The notes: generated by a model from the sequence alone, not told the origin. 64,000 nt of DNA from Fumia xinanensis (GCF_014384905.1 NZ_JACRSV010000001.1:930001-994000); one strand, 5' to 3'. Positions 41,345 through 50,299 are shown, counted from the first letter of the stretch. Numbers and translations are program-made.

Positions 41345-41947
41345 TCAGCGTATGGCAGACGCTATATCGGTTGCAAACAGGCCATGCTGACTACATCCGA
41401 AGTAAATTTTGCCGCCGCGGCGCATCTTGGGGAAGCGAACCTCGCCGCTCTGCTCGGGGTAGAGCTTTACGAGCAGCACTCTGTCATATTCTGCGCACGC
41501 CATAAAGGTCAAGTAATGTTTTTTTGTCATTTCATGGGAAAAGGTGACATAGTAATCGTCCTCTATTTCCTCCACCCGGATACTGTGGGAACCTTGGACA
41601 GGCTGTTGGGGCAGGGCCTCCAGCTTCCGACCGCAGCAGGAGATCTCCGCTTCACCGGTGGCGGTGAGAATGCTTCCGCAGTAGGGACAAATATAAAATT
41701 TTAATTTTTTCATGTTTCCTCCGTCGATATCGTTGGGCGAAAGATCACCCGACAAAATTTTTTCAATGTTGACGCCCAGCACTCGGGACAAATCCCCTAG
41801 CAGTGAAACATCGGGACATCCGAGCCCCCGTTCCCATTTGGAGATAGCTTTATCGCTGACGCCGATCAGGTCGGCCAGAGCTTTTTGAGTCAATTTTTTC
41901 TCTTTTCGCAGATTTAAAATGAGGCTTCCTACTTTTGTACAGTCCAT
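41345..41947 (-). CDS. XRE-family regulator with zinc-ribbon C-terminal domain
   Basis: A 200-residue protein. The N-terminal helix-turn-helix reads KVGSLILNLRKEKKLTQKALADLIGVSDKAISKWERGLG (residues about 5-43), typical XRE/Cro. The C-terminal part has a four-cysteine zinc ribbon (CPYCGS then CCGRK) at about 88-110 and a beta-rich domain. This is a common Clostridia regulator type of unknown target. The start at 41947 has GGAGT upstream; the open frame to 41995 lacks a ribosome site. No gene is co-transcribed. Confidence 0.85.
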   Translation of the reverse strand: MDCTKVGSLILNLRKEKKLTQKALADLIGVSDKAISKWERGLGCPDVSLLGDLSRVLGVNIEKILSGDLSPNDIDGGNMKKLKFYICPYCGSILTATGEAEISCCGRKLEALPQQPVQGSHSIRVEEIEDDYYVTFSHEMTKKHYLTFMACAEYDRVLLVKLYPEQSGEVRFPKMRRGGKIYFGCSQHGLFATDIASAIR

Positions 41948-42086
41948 ATTATCACTCCCAATAACCAGCATACCCGCAGACAGGGAAAATTGCAAGTAAC
42001 GCTCCGTAGAGTTTTTTGCTTCCTTAAGAATTTGGAGTTTTATTTTTTAACATGGTTCTTGCAAAATTATTGTAAAAAGGCTATAA

Positions 42087-42783
42087 TGAAAAAAACGGGG
42101 GAGGATGCCCGTGAAAAAGAAAAAGGCTTTACACTGGTGGAAATTATCGCCGTTTTGGCGGCGGTGACCATCCCTTCCATCGTCGGCTTTCTTAAAATTC
42201 CGGTGGCAAAGACGGTTATACCGCGAAGATCGAAGAGATTTTCAAAGAGCACGGCGGCGTGAAATCGGGGGCAGGCTACCAGGGCCTGAACCACTATAAC
42301 AAGTGCGTCTACAGCTACCAAATCAACGACAACGGCATGATTTTCATCGATTGCAGCGTCCACGGGGAAGACAGGGCTTCTGCCCCCGTTCGGCAGCAGA
42401 AGCAGAGATCAAGCCCCTGCTGGAGTACGAGTCGGTGAAGGAGTACCTGGACCGAATCAAGGTCGGCTCTGGCACCATCAAAATCCATCTGGGATTCCTC
42501 CGGCATCACCTCGTTATGTTACGGTGAAAAACAAGGAAATCGTCAGTCGGCAGGTGTATTGGACATCGGAGGATATTCGGAAACGGGCAAAACCGTTTCG
42601 GTCCCCGGTAGACGCCCTCACCGGTGAATACCTGACCGGTATCATGAAGATCACCACCCGCACTTCCAGCGGAATCAAATATAACGCCCTGGATGAAAAG
42701 ACTTTCCAGGCGGATTTAATGAAAAGAACCCGCGCAGGCGCATTTTTACGGATTTTGCCGGCGTTTCAGGCCGCGCGCCCATG
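42087..42783 (+). pseudogene. Decayed type IV pilin-like gene
   Basis: The start (ATG at about 42087) encodes KEKGFTLVEIIAVLAAVTIP and SIVGFLK, a shortened prepilin N-terminal methylation motif plus hydrophobic helix. About 12 helix residues are missing compared with normal pilins. Downstream the product falls apart: KIEEIFKEHGGVKSGAGYQG and NHYNKCVYSYQINDNGMIF lie in one frame, EIKPLLEYESVKEYLDRIKV in another, and VKNKEIVSRQVYWTSEDIRK in a third. Several deletions and frameshifts are needed to explain this. No pilus assembly gene is adjacent. Confidence 0.7.
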
Positions 42784-42807
42784 AAAGCACTGACAGGGAA
42801 CAGAGGA

Positions 42808-42846
42808 AAAACTGCCCGTGTACCATCAAGCACACGGGCAGTTTTG
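42808..42846. terminator. Bidirectional intrinsic terminator
   Basis: AAAACTGCCCGTG pairs with CACGGGCAGTTTT. It ends the patatin gene on the minus strand and the pilin relic on the plus strand. Confidence 0.9.
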
Positions 42847-43686
42847 CTATTTCAGAAACGCCTCGACGGCATCCGCCCGGCAGCGGGCGTCCTCATATCC
42901 CAAGTGGTAGAGGGCGTCAAGCTTTGCGGTGTCCTTTTCGGTGCGTTTGATGCAGACTTTTTCGTCGGGGTTTATTAGGATGGCGCGGCCTTCGTCTTCC
43001 AGCTTCCGGCACAAGTCGAGCTGTGCGTTGTAGACGTTGTGGCGCTGTGCGATGGCGTTTACGAGCTTCGGGTATTTGCGGTAGAGCACTTTCGCGAGAT
43101 TTAAGGTGCTCTCCGGCGCTTTGCGGTAGCCTTTTTCTCTCGTGAGCACCACAATGAGCCTGTCGCAGCCGTCTTTGAGGGCCTTTTCCGCCGGGATAGG
43201 ATCGGCCATGCCGCCATCCAGCAGCAGGTCGCCGTGGTAGGGGACCATTTTCGATACCAGGGGGAGGGACATGGAGGCGAGAACCGGCTTGTAGTCGGCC
43301 TCCAGGTCTGTGACCCTGTGATAGACGGGCTTTCCGGTGAGGCAGCTGGTGCAGCAGGCAACGAAGGGCACTTTGGACTGCCGGAAGGCCTTATAATCAA
43401 AGGGCAGCAGCTCCTTCGGGATGGTGTGGAACATCATCTCCTCACTGAAAAGGGAGCCGTCTTTCAGAAAATTTCCGGCGCTCATGTACCGCTTGTCGTT
43501 TATGTAGTCGATATTCACGTGGTAGTTTCGTCCCCGCTGGCCGGTGAGGTAGCTCACCGCGTTGCAGGCTCCCGCCGAAACGCCGATGACGTAATCGAAA
43601 ACGATTCCCCGGTCCAGAAACAAGTCTAACACTCCCGCCGTGTAGAGGCCGCGCATGCCGCCGCCTTCCAGAACAAGACCGTTCAT
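42847..43686 (-). CDS. Patatin-like phospholipase
   Basis: A 279-residue serine acyl hydrolase. It has the oxyanion glycine-rich motif LEGGGMRGLYTAGVLD (residues 5-20), the nucleophile elbow GVSAG (about 35-39), and the catalytic aspartate in LLDGGMADPIP (about 155-165). These give the Ser-Asp dyad of patatins, and the bacterial YjjU-like subgroup has this length. It likely deacylates lipids at the inner face of the membrane; the substrate is unknown. The ATG at 43686 starts the beta strand directly, as usual for the family. Confidence 0.92.
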   Translation of the reverse strand: MNGLVLEGGGMRGLYTAGVLDLFLDRGIVFDYVIGVSAGACNAVSYLTGQRGRNYHVNIDYINDKRYMSAGNFLKDGSLFSEEMMFHTIPKELLPFDYKAFRQSKVPFVACCTSCLTGKPVYHRVTDLEADYKPVLASMSLPLVSKMVPYHGDLLLDGGMADPIPAEKALKDGCDRLIVVLTREKGYRKAPESTLNLAKVLYRKYPKLVNAIAQRHNVYNAQLDLCRKLEDEGRAILINPDEKVCIKRTEKDTAKLDALYHLGYEDARCRADAVEAFLK

Positions 43687-43835
43687 AATTAAATCAGACT
43701 CCCTTCGAAAATTGGTGTATCGGATACGTGGGGAAATGAAGAATATTGTTGTTTCCCCCTCATTGTTTCAGATTTTTTTCAGAGCTCCCGTACATGATTT
43801 ATTTTAGCAACCGATGATATGACAGGAGTATTTAA

Positions 43836-44159
43836 ATGGATAAGAAAATGATGGCGTATTGCGGCACATACTGCGGAATATGCGAATGGAAAGACAAGGT
43901 AAACTGCAAAGGCTGTCAAGCCTGTCAAAGTCAAATGTTCTGGGGACAATGTGACAAAGCGGCATGCTGTATCGAAAAAGGATTGGAACACTGCGGACAT
44001 TGTCCACAAATGCCCTGCCCCAAACTATTAGCGTTATTTAGTGACCCGGAACACGGCGACAAAGGAGTGAGGCTAAGGAATTTGAGGGACTGGGCGAATG
44101 GTGTATATGAATATAAAAAACTGGATAATTTGTCGCAAGAACAAGCGAAAAAGCGATAG
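43836..44159 (+). CDS. DUF3795 cysteine-rich protein
   Basis: A 107-residue protein with cysteines in pairs: YCGTYCGICEWK, VNCKGCQAC, QCDKAACCIEKG and HCGHCPQMPCPKL. This is the DUF3795 pattern, predicted to bind zinc or an iron-sulfur cluster. Its function is unknown. The start follows ACAGGAG. The gene is AT-rich compared with its neighbours and stands alone, which may indicate recent transfer. Confidence 0.85.
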   Translation: MDKKMMAYCGTYCGICEWKDKVNCKGCQACQSQMFWGQCDKAACCIEKGLEHCGHCPQMPCPKLLALFSDPEHGDKGVRLRNLRDWANGVYEYKKLDNLSQEQAKKR

Positions 44160-44225
44160 GATAACCGCCTATAGCGGATAAAGGTTTTCTGTGAAATCTT
44201 TGCGACAGGGTTTATTATACACCAA
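44160..44225 (-). repeat. Hairpin element related to the 7.9-8.4 kb array
   Basis: On the minus strand GGTGTATAATAAA is followed by TTTCACAGAAAACCTT and a CCGC/GCGG stem. The 16-base TTTCACAGAAAACCTT is identical to a segment of the array at about 8010-8025, where it also follows a GGTATAATA box and precedes a CCGC/GCGG stem. This shows a dispersed repeat family within the window. Confidence 0.6.
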
Positions 44226-44392
44226 AAAATTAAAACCGACAAATTATTTTGCGGAAACAGAGGAGATTTTCCCGATGGGACATGCTACACTGTTTGATAT
44301 TATCAGTTGCGGGACAACGTCAGAAACCCGTGGCGGACGTAAAATTGCGGCCGGACGCTTTTTGCCGACGGCCGGAAAAGTGGAGGAATCTG

Positions 44393-45526
44393 ATGAAAAA
44401 GTGCGTAATCGCGCCCGATTCGTTTAAAGGGACGCTATCCGCCGCTGAGGCGGTCAAAATCATGGCGGAGCAGGTAAAAATTCGTTTTCCAGGGTGCAGT
44501 GTCGTTTCTCTGCCCATTGCAGACGGCGGGGAGGGGACGGCTGACTGCTTTTTGGAGGCTGTCCCAGGGGCGGAGTTGGTTCCTATAACGGTCAAAGGGC
44601 CGTTTCTTGACTATGTAGGGGCTTATTACGTTCGATTCGGGGATACGGCGGTCATCGAGCTGGCACAGGCGGCGGGCATCACCCTCGTGGAAGGAAAACT
44701 CGATCCTATGAAGGCCAGCACCTACGGGGTGGGGCAGATGGTTCTTCACGCCGCTCAAAACGGCTGCCGCAACATCGCTTTAGGGTTGGGCGGAAGCTGT
44801 ACAAATGACGGCGGCGTAGGCATCGCAGCCGCTCTGGGAGCCAAGTTTTACGATAAAGCGGGCAGAGAATTCCTGCCGGTAGGCGGCACCCTCAAGGACA
44901 TCGTCCAGTATCACGACTCGGCCTGCCGAGAGGTATTGAAAGACTGCAACGTCACCGTTCTCTGCGACATCGAGAACCCCCTGTACGGTGAAAATGGGGC
45001 GGCTTATGTGTTCGCACCCCAGAAGGGAGCTGATGGAGAGATGGTGCGGGAGCTGGATGAAGGGCTTCGCCACCTTGCCGCGCTCATCACCTATCAGCGG
45101 GGGGTTGATGTGTCCTACCTGCCGGGGGCAGGGGCCGCGGGCGGCTGCGGTGCGGGCATCGTCGCCTTTTTGGGCGGGACCCTCTGCTCCGGCATACAGA
45201 TGGTGTTGGAACTGATGAAGTTCGACGACCGGATCCGCAATGCCGACCTGATTTTTACTGGGGAAGGCAAGATGGACGGGCAGAGCGCCGGGGGTAAGGC
45301 TGTGTCCGGAGTGGCAGCCCACGGGATGAGGCAGAAAATTCCGGTAGTGGCGGTGGCTGGCGCTGTAGGGGAGGGTGCGGAGCTCCTCTACAAACAGGGG
45401 GTGACCGCTATGTTTTCCATTACGCCGGGACCGGTTCCCTTCGACGAGGCAAAGCTTTATGTGCGACGGAATTTACGTAATACTATGGACAATATCCTGC
45501 GGCTTTACGCTGTGGAAAGGAAATAA
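44393..45526 (+). CDS. glxK: Glycerate kinase (type 2, GlxK/GarK)
   Basis: A 377-residue kinase that phosphorylates glycerate, using ATP, feeding it into glycolysis. It begins CVIAPDSFKGTLSAAEAV, then has VSLPIADGGEGTADCF, IALGLGGSCTNDGGVGIAAALGA (about residues 125-147), LPGAGAAGGCGAGIVAFLGG and LIFTGEGKMDGQSAGGKAVSGVA. All are signature blocks of the GarK/GlxK family. The ATG at 44393 follows GGAGG; the upstream open frame to 44249 has no matching sequence. A methyltransferase relic follows. Confidence 0.95.
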   Translation: MKKCVIAPDSFKGTLSAAEAVKIMAEQVKIRFPGCSVVSLPIADGGEGTADCFLEAVPGAELVPITVKGPFLDYVGAYYVRFGDTAVIELAQAAGITLVEGKLDPMKASTYGVGQMVLHAAQNGCRNIALGLGGSCTNDGGVGIAAALGAKFYDKAGREFLPVGGTLKDIVQYHDSACREVLKDCNVTVLCDIENPLYGENGAAYVFAPQKGADGEMVRELDEGLRHLAALITYQRGVDVSYLPGAGAAGGCGAGIVAFLGGTLCSGIQMVLELMKFDDRIRNADLIFTGEGKMDGQSAGGKAVSGVAAHGMRQKIPVVAVAGAVGEGAELLYKQGVTAMFSITPGPVPFDEAKLYVRRNLRNTMDNILRLYAVERK

Positions 45527-45531
45527 CAGGC

Positions 45532-45863
45532 TTGAAGGAAAATAAATACGACGACGCGATATTTTTTGATAAATACGGCCAAATGGCCCGAAGCCGGCTA
45601 TGACGAAGCGGGGAACATCCTCCACTTTCCGGTGGACCGGTATTTTGACGAAGGCAAGCGGGAGACGATGTTCTTGGGCGAACCGGTGACAAAATACCAC
45701 CGGACCGCTCACCACTTATCTGGACGGGCTTCTCGCAAACGGCTTTGAACTGCTGCGGGTCACAGAGCCAAAGCCCGACGGAAAAATGCTTCAGGAGGTG
45801 AAAAGCATGGCTGACGAGCTGCGCCGTCCCATGATGCTCATCGTCTCGGCCCGGAAGAGATAA
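45532..45863 (+). pseudogene. Remnant of a SAM-dependent methyltransferase with internal deletion
   Basis: The first 20 codons (KENKYDDAIFFDKYGQMARS) look like the opening of class I methyltransferases. The central SAM-binding domain is missing. A shifted frame gives GYDEAGNILHFPVDRYFDEG and GEPVTKYHRT; another shift gives LTTYLDGLLANGFELLRVTE and ends RRPMMLIVSARKR, a usual methyltransferase end. Roughly half the expected 240-250 residues are lost. It overlaps nothing else and lies just after glxK. Confidence 0.7.
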
Positions 45864-45870
45864 ACCGCAA

Positions 45871-45900
45871 GAAAGCGCCCCGGTTTCGGGGCGCTTTTGT
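45871..45900. terminator. Intrinsic terminator
   Basis: AAGCGCCCCG pairs with CGGGGCGCTT and is followed by TTGT. It lies between the methyltransferase relic and the convergent GH35 gene. Confidence 0.85.
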
Positions 45901-45927
45901 GCTTCAGGTTTTTTAGATTGGCAGCCG

Positions 45928-48069
45928 CTACAGCGGGAATTCCACCGTCAGGACGCTCATGGCTGGAACGGTCACCGCTTTTGATTCCCGGGCTTTTGGC
46001 AGATCCAGGGAGACGGTCCCGCACATGTCCTCAGTGAACAGGTTCATCACAAAGACGACGGCACGGCTATCGGTGGTGCGGAGCACCGCCCATAGGTTCG
46101 GGTTATCGCATTCCACTGCCTTATAGCCGTCGTAGCCCAGACGGGACAGGACGAATTCCAGCATCCTCGTCTGGCCTTCCTCGCAGTAGTTCCAGTGAAA
46201 GCCGAGCCAAATGGCTTTGCCGCTGTTTTCTGTCTCTTTTTCCCAGGCCGTAAGTTTTCCGGTGATGCGGTCGAAGCCAAGCCGCTCTGCTCCGTCAGGC
46301 AAAAGGTCGGTTTCGTAGAGCTTACCCTGGGAGTTAACAGCGGGTCCGAAGCCAATCAGTTCTAGCAGCGGCAGGTCGTAGGAAATAGGGCGGGTTTCAC
46401 CGCCGCCTAGGTAGTCCCGGAGGATGGTGCAGGGGGAGAGGGATTCGTCCAGTTCCGGCAGCATGGGAAGAATCAGCAGCTTCCCGCCTTTTTTCAGGAA
46501 AGCGACGAGGCTTTCCTGGACGCTTCTCGCCATGACCGCCGCCGAAGGGACGATGAGAGGCACTGACAGGTCGGAAAAAGTATCAGTGTCGTGAACACTT
46601 AAGAGTTCCGGGGAATAGGAGCCGCAGAAAGTGGTGCACAGCAGGCCGAGATGAAGGAACTGATAAAGATCTTTGTGGCCCAGGCCGAAGCCGATGTTCT
46701 TTTTATAGTAATCGCTGCGAACATGCTCCAGGTCGATGGCGATTTTCAGGTCGGTAGCCCGCTTGGAGAGGGCGAGATCACGATTTTCTGCCAGATAGCG
46801 GCCCACTGCCTCCACCGCGGCATAATGGGGGCGAATCTGGTTTTTGGAGCCGACGGGCGCGGAATAATCGTATTCGGTGACGGTACTCCCCATGTTTTCC
46901 GGATTGGGGCCGCCGGAGAAGATGTAGTAGTTGAGACCTTTCATGCCAAAGGCTAGGTGGGACATGGCGCTGCATTTCATATCCTTTGCAGTGATGGGGG
47001 GCCAGCTGCCGATGGAGCCGGCGGGGAACTCAAAAATGCTTGGGGGAAAGCCCATCATCCGCAGCATTTCCATCGAAAGAAAGCATTGGGAGACAAACTG
47101 CGGGGTGGGATTGTTCTGGGGCCAGTGACTCCCGAGATTGTAGTAGTGGTCGCTGCCCAGAATGAAATTTTTATCAAGCCGCCGGGCGGTTTCCAGAAAG
47201 TGGGGGTTCATGACGCCGGTGCCGCTGTTGTGGATGAAGATGCAGTCGTCTATGTACGCGCCGCACCATTGGGCCAGCGTCTCCATGTACTCCGCCTCCA
47301 TTTCAAAAGTGAAGTGGAGATAATCCTCATATCGCCTCGCCTCATAGAGTGTAGTGGGATTGTTGGTTTTGCCGTACTCTACATGGGAGAAGTCGGCAAA
47401 ATCGGTTCCATAATGTCGGTTCAGCTCTCCTATATCCGTGTAGAGGCTTTTCAGGAAACGGGAGTACCGCCCGTTTTCCTCATGCAGGCCGATGGTTTCT
47501 GGATTGTAGTCGTAACCGCCCCAAATCCATTCGTGAGTGCCGCCCAGCTCGTTGTCCAGTTGGATAAAAGCCACCGTTCCGCCGTTTGAGAGGGTGTGCT
47601 TCTGGAGGATAGGCAGCACGGCATCGTACCATTTTTTTGCTTTTTTGAGAAAAATCGGGTGAAGATAGGAGATGGAGGAGGAGCGGAAAGGCTTGCCGTT
47701 AAAATCAGCGGCCCGTATCTGGGGATAATCTTGGGAGAGCCAGTCCGGAAGGCCCTCAAAACGCAATTCGCTGTAGCAGTGGGGCCCGGGGCGGCAGACG
47801 ACAAAAAGCCCGATTTCACCGCAAAGCTGCAGGAACCCGTCTAAATCCTTCTGGCTGTCAGGCTCAAAGGAAATGTTTCCTTCCTGAGGCTCATGGAATC
47901 CCCAAGGGATATAGGTTGACACACAGTTGGCTCCGGCGTCCTTGAGCTTTTGCAGGCGGAAGCGCCAGTCCCTGCGGGGGACGCGGAAATAGGGAATCTC
48001 TCCCGAGTAGAAAAAGAAGGGTGTTTCGTCGAGATAATAGCTTTCGGAATCAAAGGTGATGTTCAGCAT
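45928..48069 (-). CDS. GH35-family beta-galactosidase
   Basis: A 713-residue glycosidase. The GH35 opening is clear: FFFYSGEIPYFRVPRRDWRF (about residues 17-36), CVSTYIPWGFHEPQEG (about 49-64) and CRPGPHCYSELRFEGLPDWL (about 92-111). The acid/base glutamate is in FIQLDNELGG (about 169-178). No signal peptide is seen, so it is probably intracellular and acts on imported galactosides. The ATG at 48069 follows AAGGAG. A hairpin leader and a 21-base palindrome lie upstream. With the GH101 enzyme it suggests use of host glycans. Confidence 0.9.
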   Translation of the reverse strand: MLNITFDSESYYLDETPFFFYSGEIPYFRVPRRDWRFRLQKLKDAGANCVSTYIPWGFHEPQEGNISFEPDSQKDLDGFLQLCGEIGLFVVCRPGPHCYSELRFEGLPDWLSQDYPQIRAADFNGKPFRSSSISYLHPIFLKKAKKWYDAVLPILQKHTLSNGGTVAFIQLDNELGGTHEWIWGGYDYNPETIGLHEENGRYSRFLKSLYTDIGELNRHYGTDFADFSHVEYGKTNNPTTLYEARRYEDYLHFTFEMEAEYMETLAQWCGAYIDDCIFIHNSGTGVMNPHFLETARRLDKNFILGSDHYYNLGSHWPQNNPTPQFVSQCFLSMEMLRMMGFPPSIFEFPAGSIGSWPPITAKDMKCSAMSHLAFGMKGLNYYIFSGGPNPENMGSTVTEYDYSAPVGSKNQIRPHYAAVEAVGRYLAENRDLALSKRATDLKIAIDLEHVRSDYYKKNIGFGLGHKDLYQFLHLGLLCTTFCGSYSPELLSVHDTDTFSDLSVPLIVPSAAVMARSVQESLVAFLKKGGKLLILPMLPELDESLSPCTILRDYLGGGETRPISYDLPLLELIGFGPAVNSQGKLYETDLLPDGAERLGFDRITGKLTAWEKETENSGKAIWLGFHWNYCEEGQTRMLEFVLSRLGYDGYKAVECDNPNLWAVLRTTDSRAVVFVMNLFTEDMCGTVSLDLPKARESKAVTVPAMSVLTVEFPL

Positions 48070-48103
48070 GGCGGCGTTCTCCTTGTTCAAAAAGTGTTTG
48101 CTG

Positions 48104-48160
48104 TTTAGACGGCTCGCCGTGAAACAGCGGATAACCGGCTTTGCCGGTATCAGGTGTATT
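48104..48160 (-). repeat. Hairpin-rich leader of the GH35 gene
   Basis: On the minus strand ACCGGC/GCCGGT is followed by a nested stem: GCTGTTT/AAACAGC enclosing ACGGC/GCCGT. They follow a probable -10 box TATACT (about 48170) and resemble the leaders of the AraC and MerR genes. Confidence 0.5.
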
Positions 48161-48199
48161 TGTAAACAAGTATAGCATAAGAAAATTCTGGTGCAATGG

Positions 48200-48220
48200 T
48201 TTTTATCAAGTTGATAAAAA
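48200..48220. promoter_or_regulatory. Perfect 21-base palindrome upstream of the GH35 gene (candidate operator)
   Basis: TTTTTATCAA and TTGATAAAAA flank a central G. The site sits just upstream of a probable minus-strand promoter (TTGCAC, about 16 bases, TATACT). It could be an operator for GH35 or for the divergent gene at 48443. The rest of the gap to 48440 is AT-rich and shows no gene. Confidence 0.5.
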
Positions 48221-48442
48221 TGTGATAGAAGATGCGAATAATCCTACTGTTTTAGAACTGATTATACAGATAAATTACAAAAATTTTGTTGCTTTTCATC
48301 AAAAAAGGGTATAATATAGGAGTGCAGGCAAGATAAATTTTAAAATATTCTGTTTTGTTTGAGGTGTTTCGCGCCTCAGCAGCGTTATAATAATCAGAAC
48401 TCCATAAGGAAGTCCAATTCTCACATTCAGGGAGGAAGCGGC

Positions 48443-49255
48443 ATGACGGCCATTAAAGTTGCTTCATTTAATTTAAAACGGGATTCCTTTTTCGCCCGGC
48501 AAAACCGCTGGCGCACCCGGCGGGAGCTGGTGCGGAAAATGATTGAGGAATCGGGCGCCACCATCATCGGCGTGCAGGAACTGCTGCCCTCTATGGAAGA
48601 GGACATCCGCGCCATGCTGGAAGATTACAGCGTTTTCGGCTTCGGGCGGACGAGAAAGCTCAAAAACGAAGAGTCGGCCATCCTGTTTAAAGGAAAACCC
48701 ACCGATGTGAAATTCAACAAGACCTTCTGGCTCTCGAAAAAGCCAGAAAAATACGGGAGCCGAGCCTACTTTTCCATTTTCCCGCGAATCTGCACCGTCT
48801 GCGAGCTCTATGTGCGACATTTTGGGAGGCGCATCCGGGTATTTAACACCCATTTCGACCATGTCTGCCCCATGGCGCGGACGCTAAGCGTGCGGATCAT
48901 TTTAGAATACATGCACAAGCTGAACAGCATTGAAAAACTCCCCACCATCCTTATGGGGGATTTAAACTGCAAGCCGGACAGCAAGCCGATCCAGATGCTC
49001 AGCGAGAACCTTCACACCTTTGACGACATCAAGCTCACAAACATCTATCAGAGCTTTGACGCAGGCGAAATCCGCAACACTTACCACGGCTTCAAAGGCA
49101 AATACAAAGAACAGCCCATCGACTATATTTTCGTCAGCGAGGAGTTCGAGATCGACGACGCGTATATCGACACGACGGCCATCGACGGCATGTACCCTTC
49201 CGATCATTTTCCGCTTGTGGCGGTACTGAGGCTCAAGGAAGAACTGTCAGAGTAA
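48443..49255 (+). CDS. Endonuclease/exonuclease/phosphatase-family protein
   Basis: A 270-residue protein of the EEP (DNase I-like) fold. The motifs are in order: VASFNLKRD, IIGVQELLPSM with the metal-binding glutamate (about residue 46), RVFNTHFDHVCPMAR, ILMGDLNCKPDS (about 175-186), IDYIFVSEEFE and YPSDHFPLVAVL with the catalytic histidine. The family hydrolyses phosphodiesters in nucleic acids, lipids or sugars, and the substrate cannot be told. No secretion signal is present. The ATG at 48443 follows GGGAGG. Confidence 0.9.
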   Translation: MTAIKVASFNLKRDSFFARQNRWRTRRELVRKMIEESGATIIGVQELLPSMEEDIRAMLEDYSVFGFGRTRKLKNEESAILFKGKPTDVKFNKTFWLSKKPEKYGSRAYFSIFPRICTVCELYVRHFGRRIRVFNTHFDHVCPMARTLSVRIILEYMHKLNSIEKLPTILMGDLNCKPDSKPIQMLSENLHTFDDIKLTNIYQSFDAGEIRNTYHGFKGKYKEQPIDYIFVSEEFEIDDAYIDTTAIDGMYPSDHFPLVAVLRLKEELSE

Positions 49256-49314
49256 GGATTATATCAAGCTTTGAACGGAAAGCCGTTCGAAGCTGTTTTT
49301 TTATCCAAATCAAA

Positions 49315-49352
49315 AAATACCCTCTGTGCCAGTAGCACAGAGGGTATTTGAT
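49315..49352. terminator. Bidirectional intrinsic terminator
   Basis: AAATACCCTCTGTGC pairs with GCACAGAGGGTATTT. It lies between convergent genes. Confidence 0.9.
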
Positions 49353-49416
49353 CGCTGTAAAGCAATTTTAATTTACAGACCGACACTTGTGGCAAAGCGC
49401 TGCCTTCATACCGCTG

Positions 49417-50277
49417 TCATTCGGTGCTCAGAACCGTATCCGATGCGATTTGCTGAAGCTTTGCGGCGGTGTCGGCGTCCAGGTTCTCCGTCAGGTAGGT
49501 GAGTCCCACGGGGGATTCATTATAAATGGTCGCGTACATGCAGCAGGCGGCAAGATAGCTTCCGGCTTCCGAGGGATGCTGGCCGTCTTCTTCGTCCCAG
49601 AGATCAATATCGGGGTGTTGGGCAATACTCCGCATAAAGGCGATTCCCGCCGGGCAGAGGAGCGCGTCCAGCTCGTCGGCAATGGCGGTGTAGCTTTTGG
49701 AAAGCTGCGTCTGCATTTCCTCCCTGGTGGCCTGTGTGTCCAGGCCCATTTCGCTCAGGTCGTAGCCGTCCCGGTAGGCCCAGGTCATGAGGAAAACAGA
49801 ACATCCCCCTGCGTCTTTGGCCATTTTGTCCAGCGTTCGGGCGGCGGGGTACATGAGCTCCTCAGCCTGGATGGCGGGCAACAGGCTGTGGTCCTGCAAA
49901 ATTACGTAATCCCAACTGTAATTTTCCAGGGCATCGTAAACCTCCGCTCCCAGTTCGTCCTGCGGGTCGGCAAACATCCGGAGCTGATAGTAGCCCTCGG
50001 TGTAGTCGTAGACTTCGGGAGAAAAGTCGCCTTCGTAGGACAGTTCCAGAAAGGTCTGGGGCAGGTCGTTGTAAAAGGTGAAGCTGTTGCCCAAAAACAG
50101 CACCTCCGGGCTTTCTTTGACCGGCTCGGCGGGTTTTTTCAGGGTGAGGGGCGCGTCAAAGTCCATCACTTTGGTCGAAGGCAGAGAGAGGCTGGCTCCA
50201 GGAGCGGCGCAGCCCGCCGTCATCATCAGGGCGAGAGCCGCGGCGCAGGCGAGGGAGATCATAGATTTTACAGTCAT
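49417..50277 (-). CDS. SGNH/GDSL-like lipoprotein
   Basis: A 286-residue exported protein. The signal peptide MTVKSMISLACAAALALMMT ends in the lipobox TAGC (about residues 20-23), so it should be lipid-anchored outside the cell. The mature part has the SGNH block I motif LFLGNSFTFYNDLP (about 60) and a C-terminal DGQHPSEAGSYLAA with the Asp-x-x-His pair. It is probably an esterase or acetylhydrolase acting on glycans or cell wall. The start at 50277 follows GAAAGGA; the open frame to 50349 overlaps the next gene. Confidence 0.8.
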   Translation of the reverse strand: MTVKSMISLACAAALALMMTAGCAAPGASLSLPSTKVMDFDAPLTLKKPAEPVKESPEVLFLGNSFTFYNDLPQTFLELSYEGDFSPEVYDYTEGYYQLRMFADPQDELGAEVYDALENYSWDYVILQDHSLLPAIQAEELMYPAARTLDKMAKDAGGCSVFLMTWAYRDGYDLSEMGLDTQATREEMQTQLSKSYTAIADELDALLCPAGIAFMRSIAQHPDIDLWDEEDGQHPSEAGSYLAACCMYATIYNESPVGLTYLTENLDADTAAKLQQIASDTVLSTE

Positions 50278-50299
50278 AGCAATGGTGTCCTTTCTATTG

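Noticed and set aside
41990..42262. Short intact pilin-like protein
   Set aside because: The 58-codon product from the pilin start has a truncated helix and an unrelated basic tail read in a shifted frame, so it is better described as a pseudogene.
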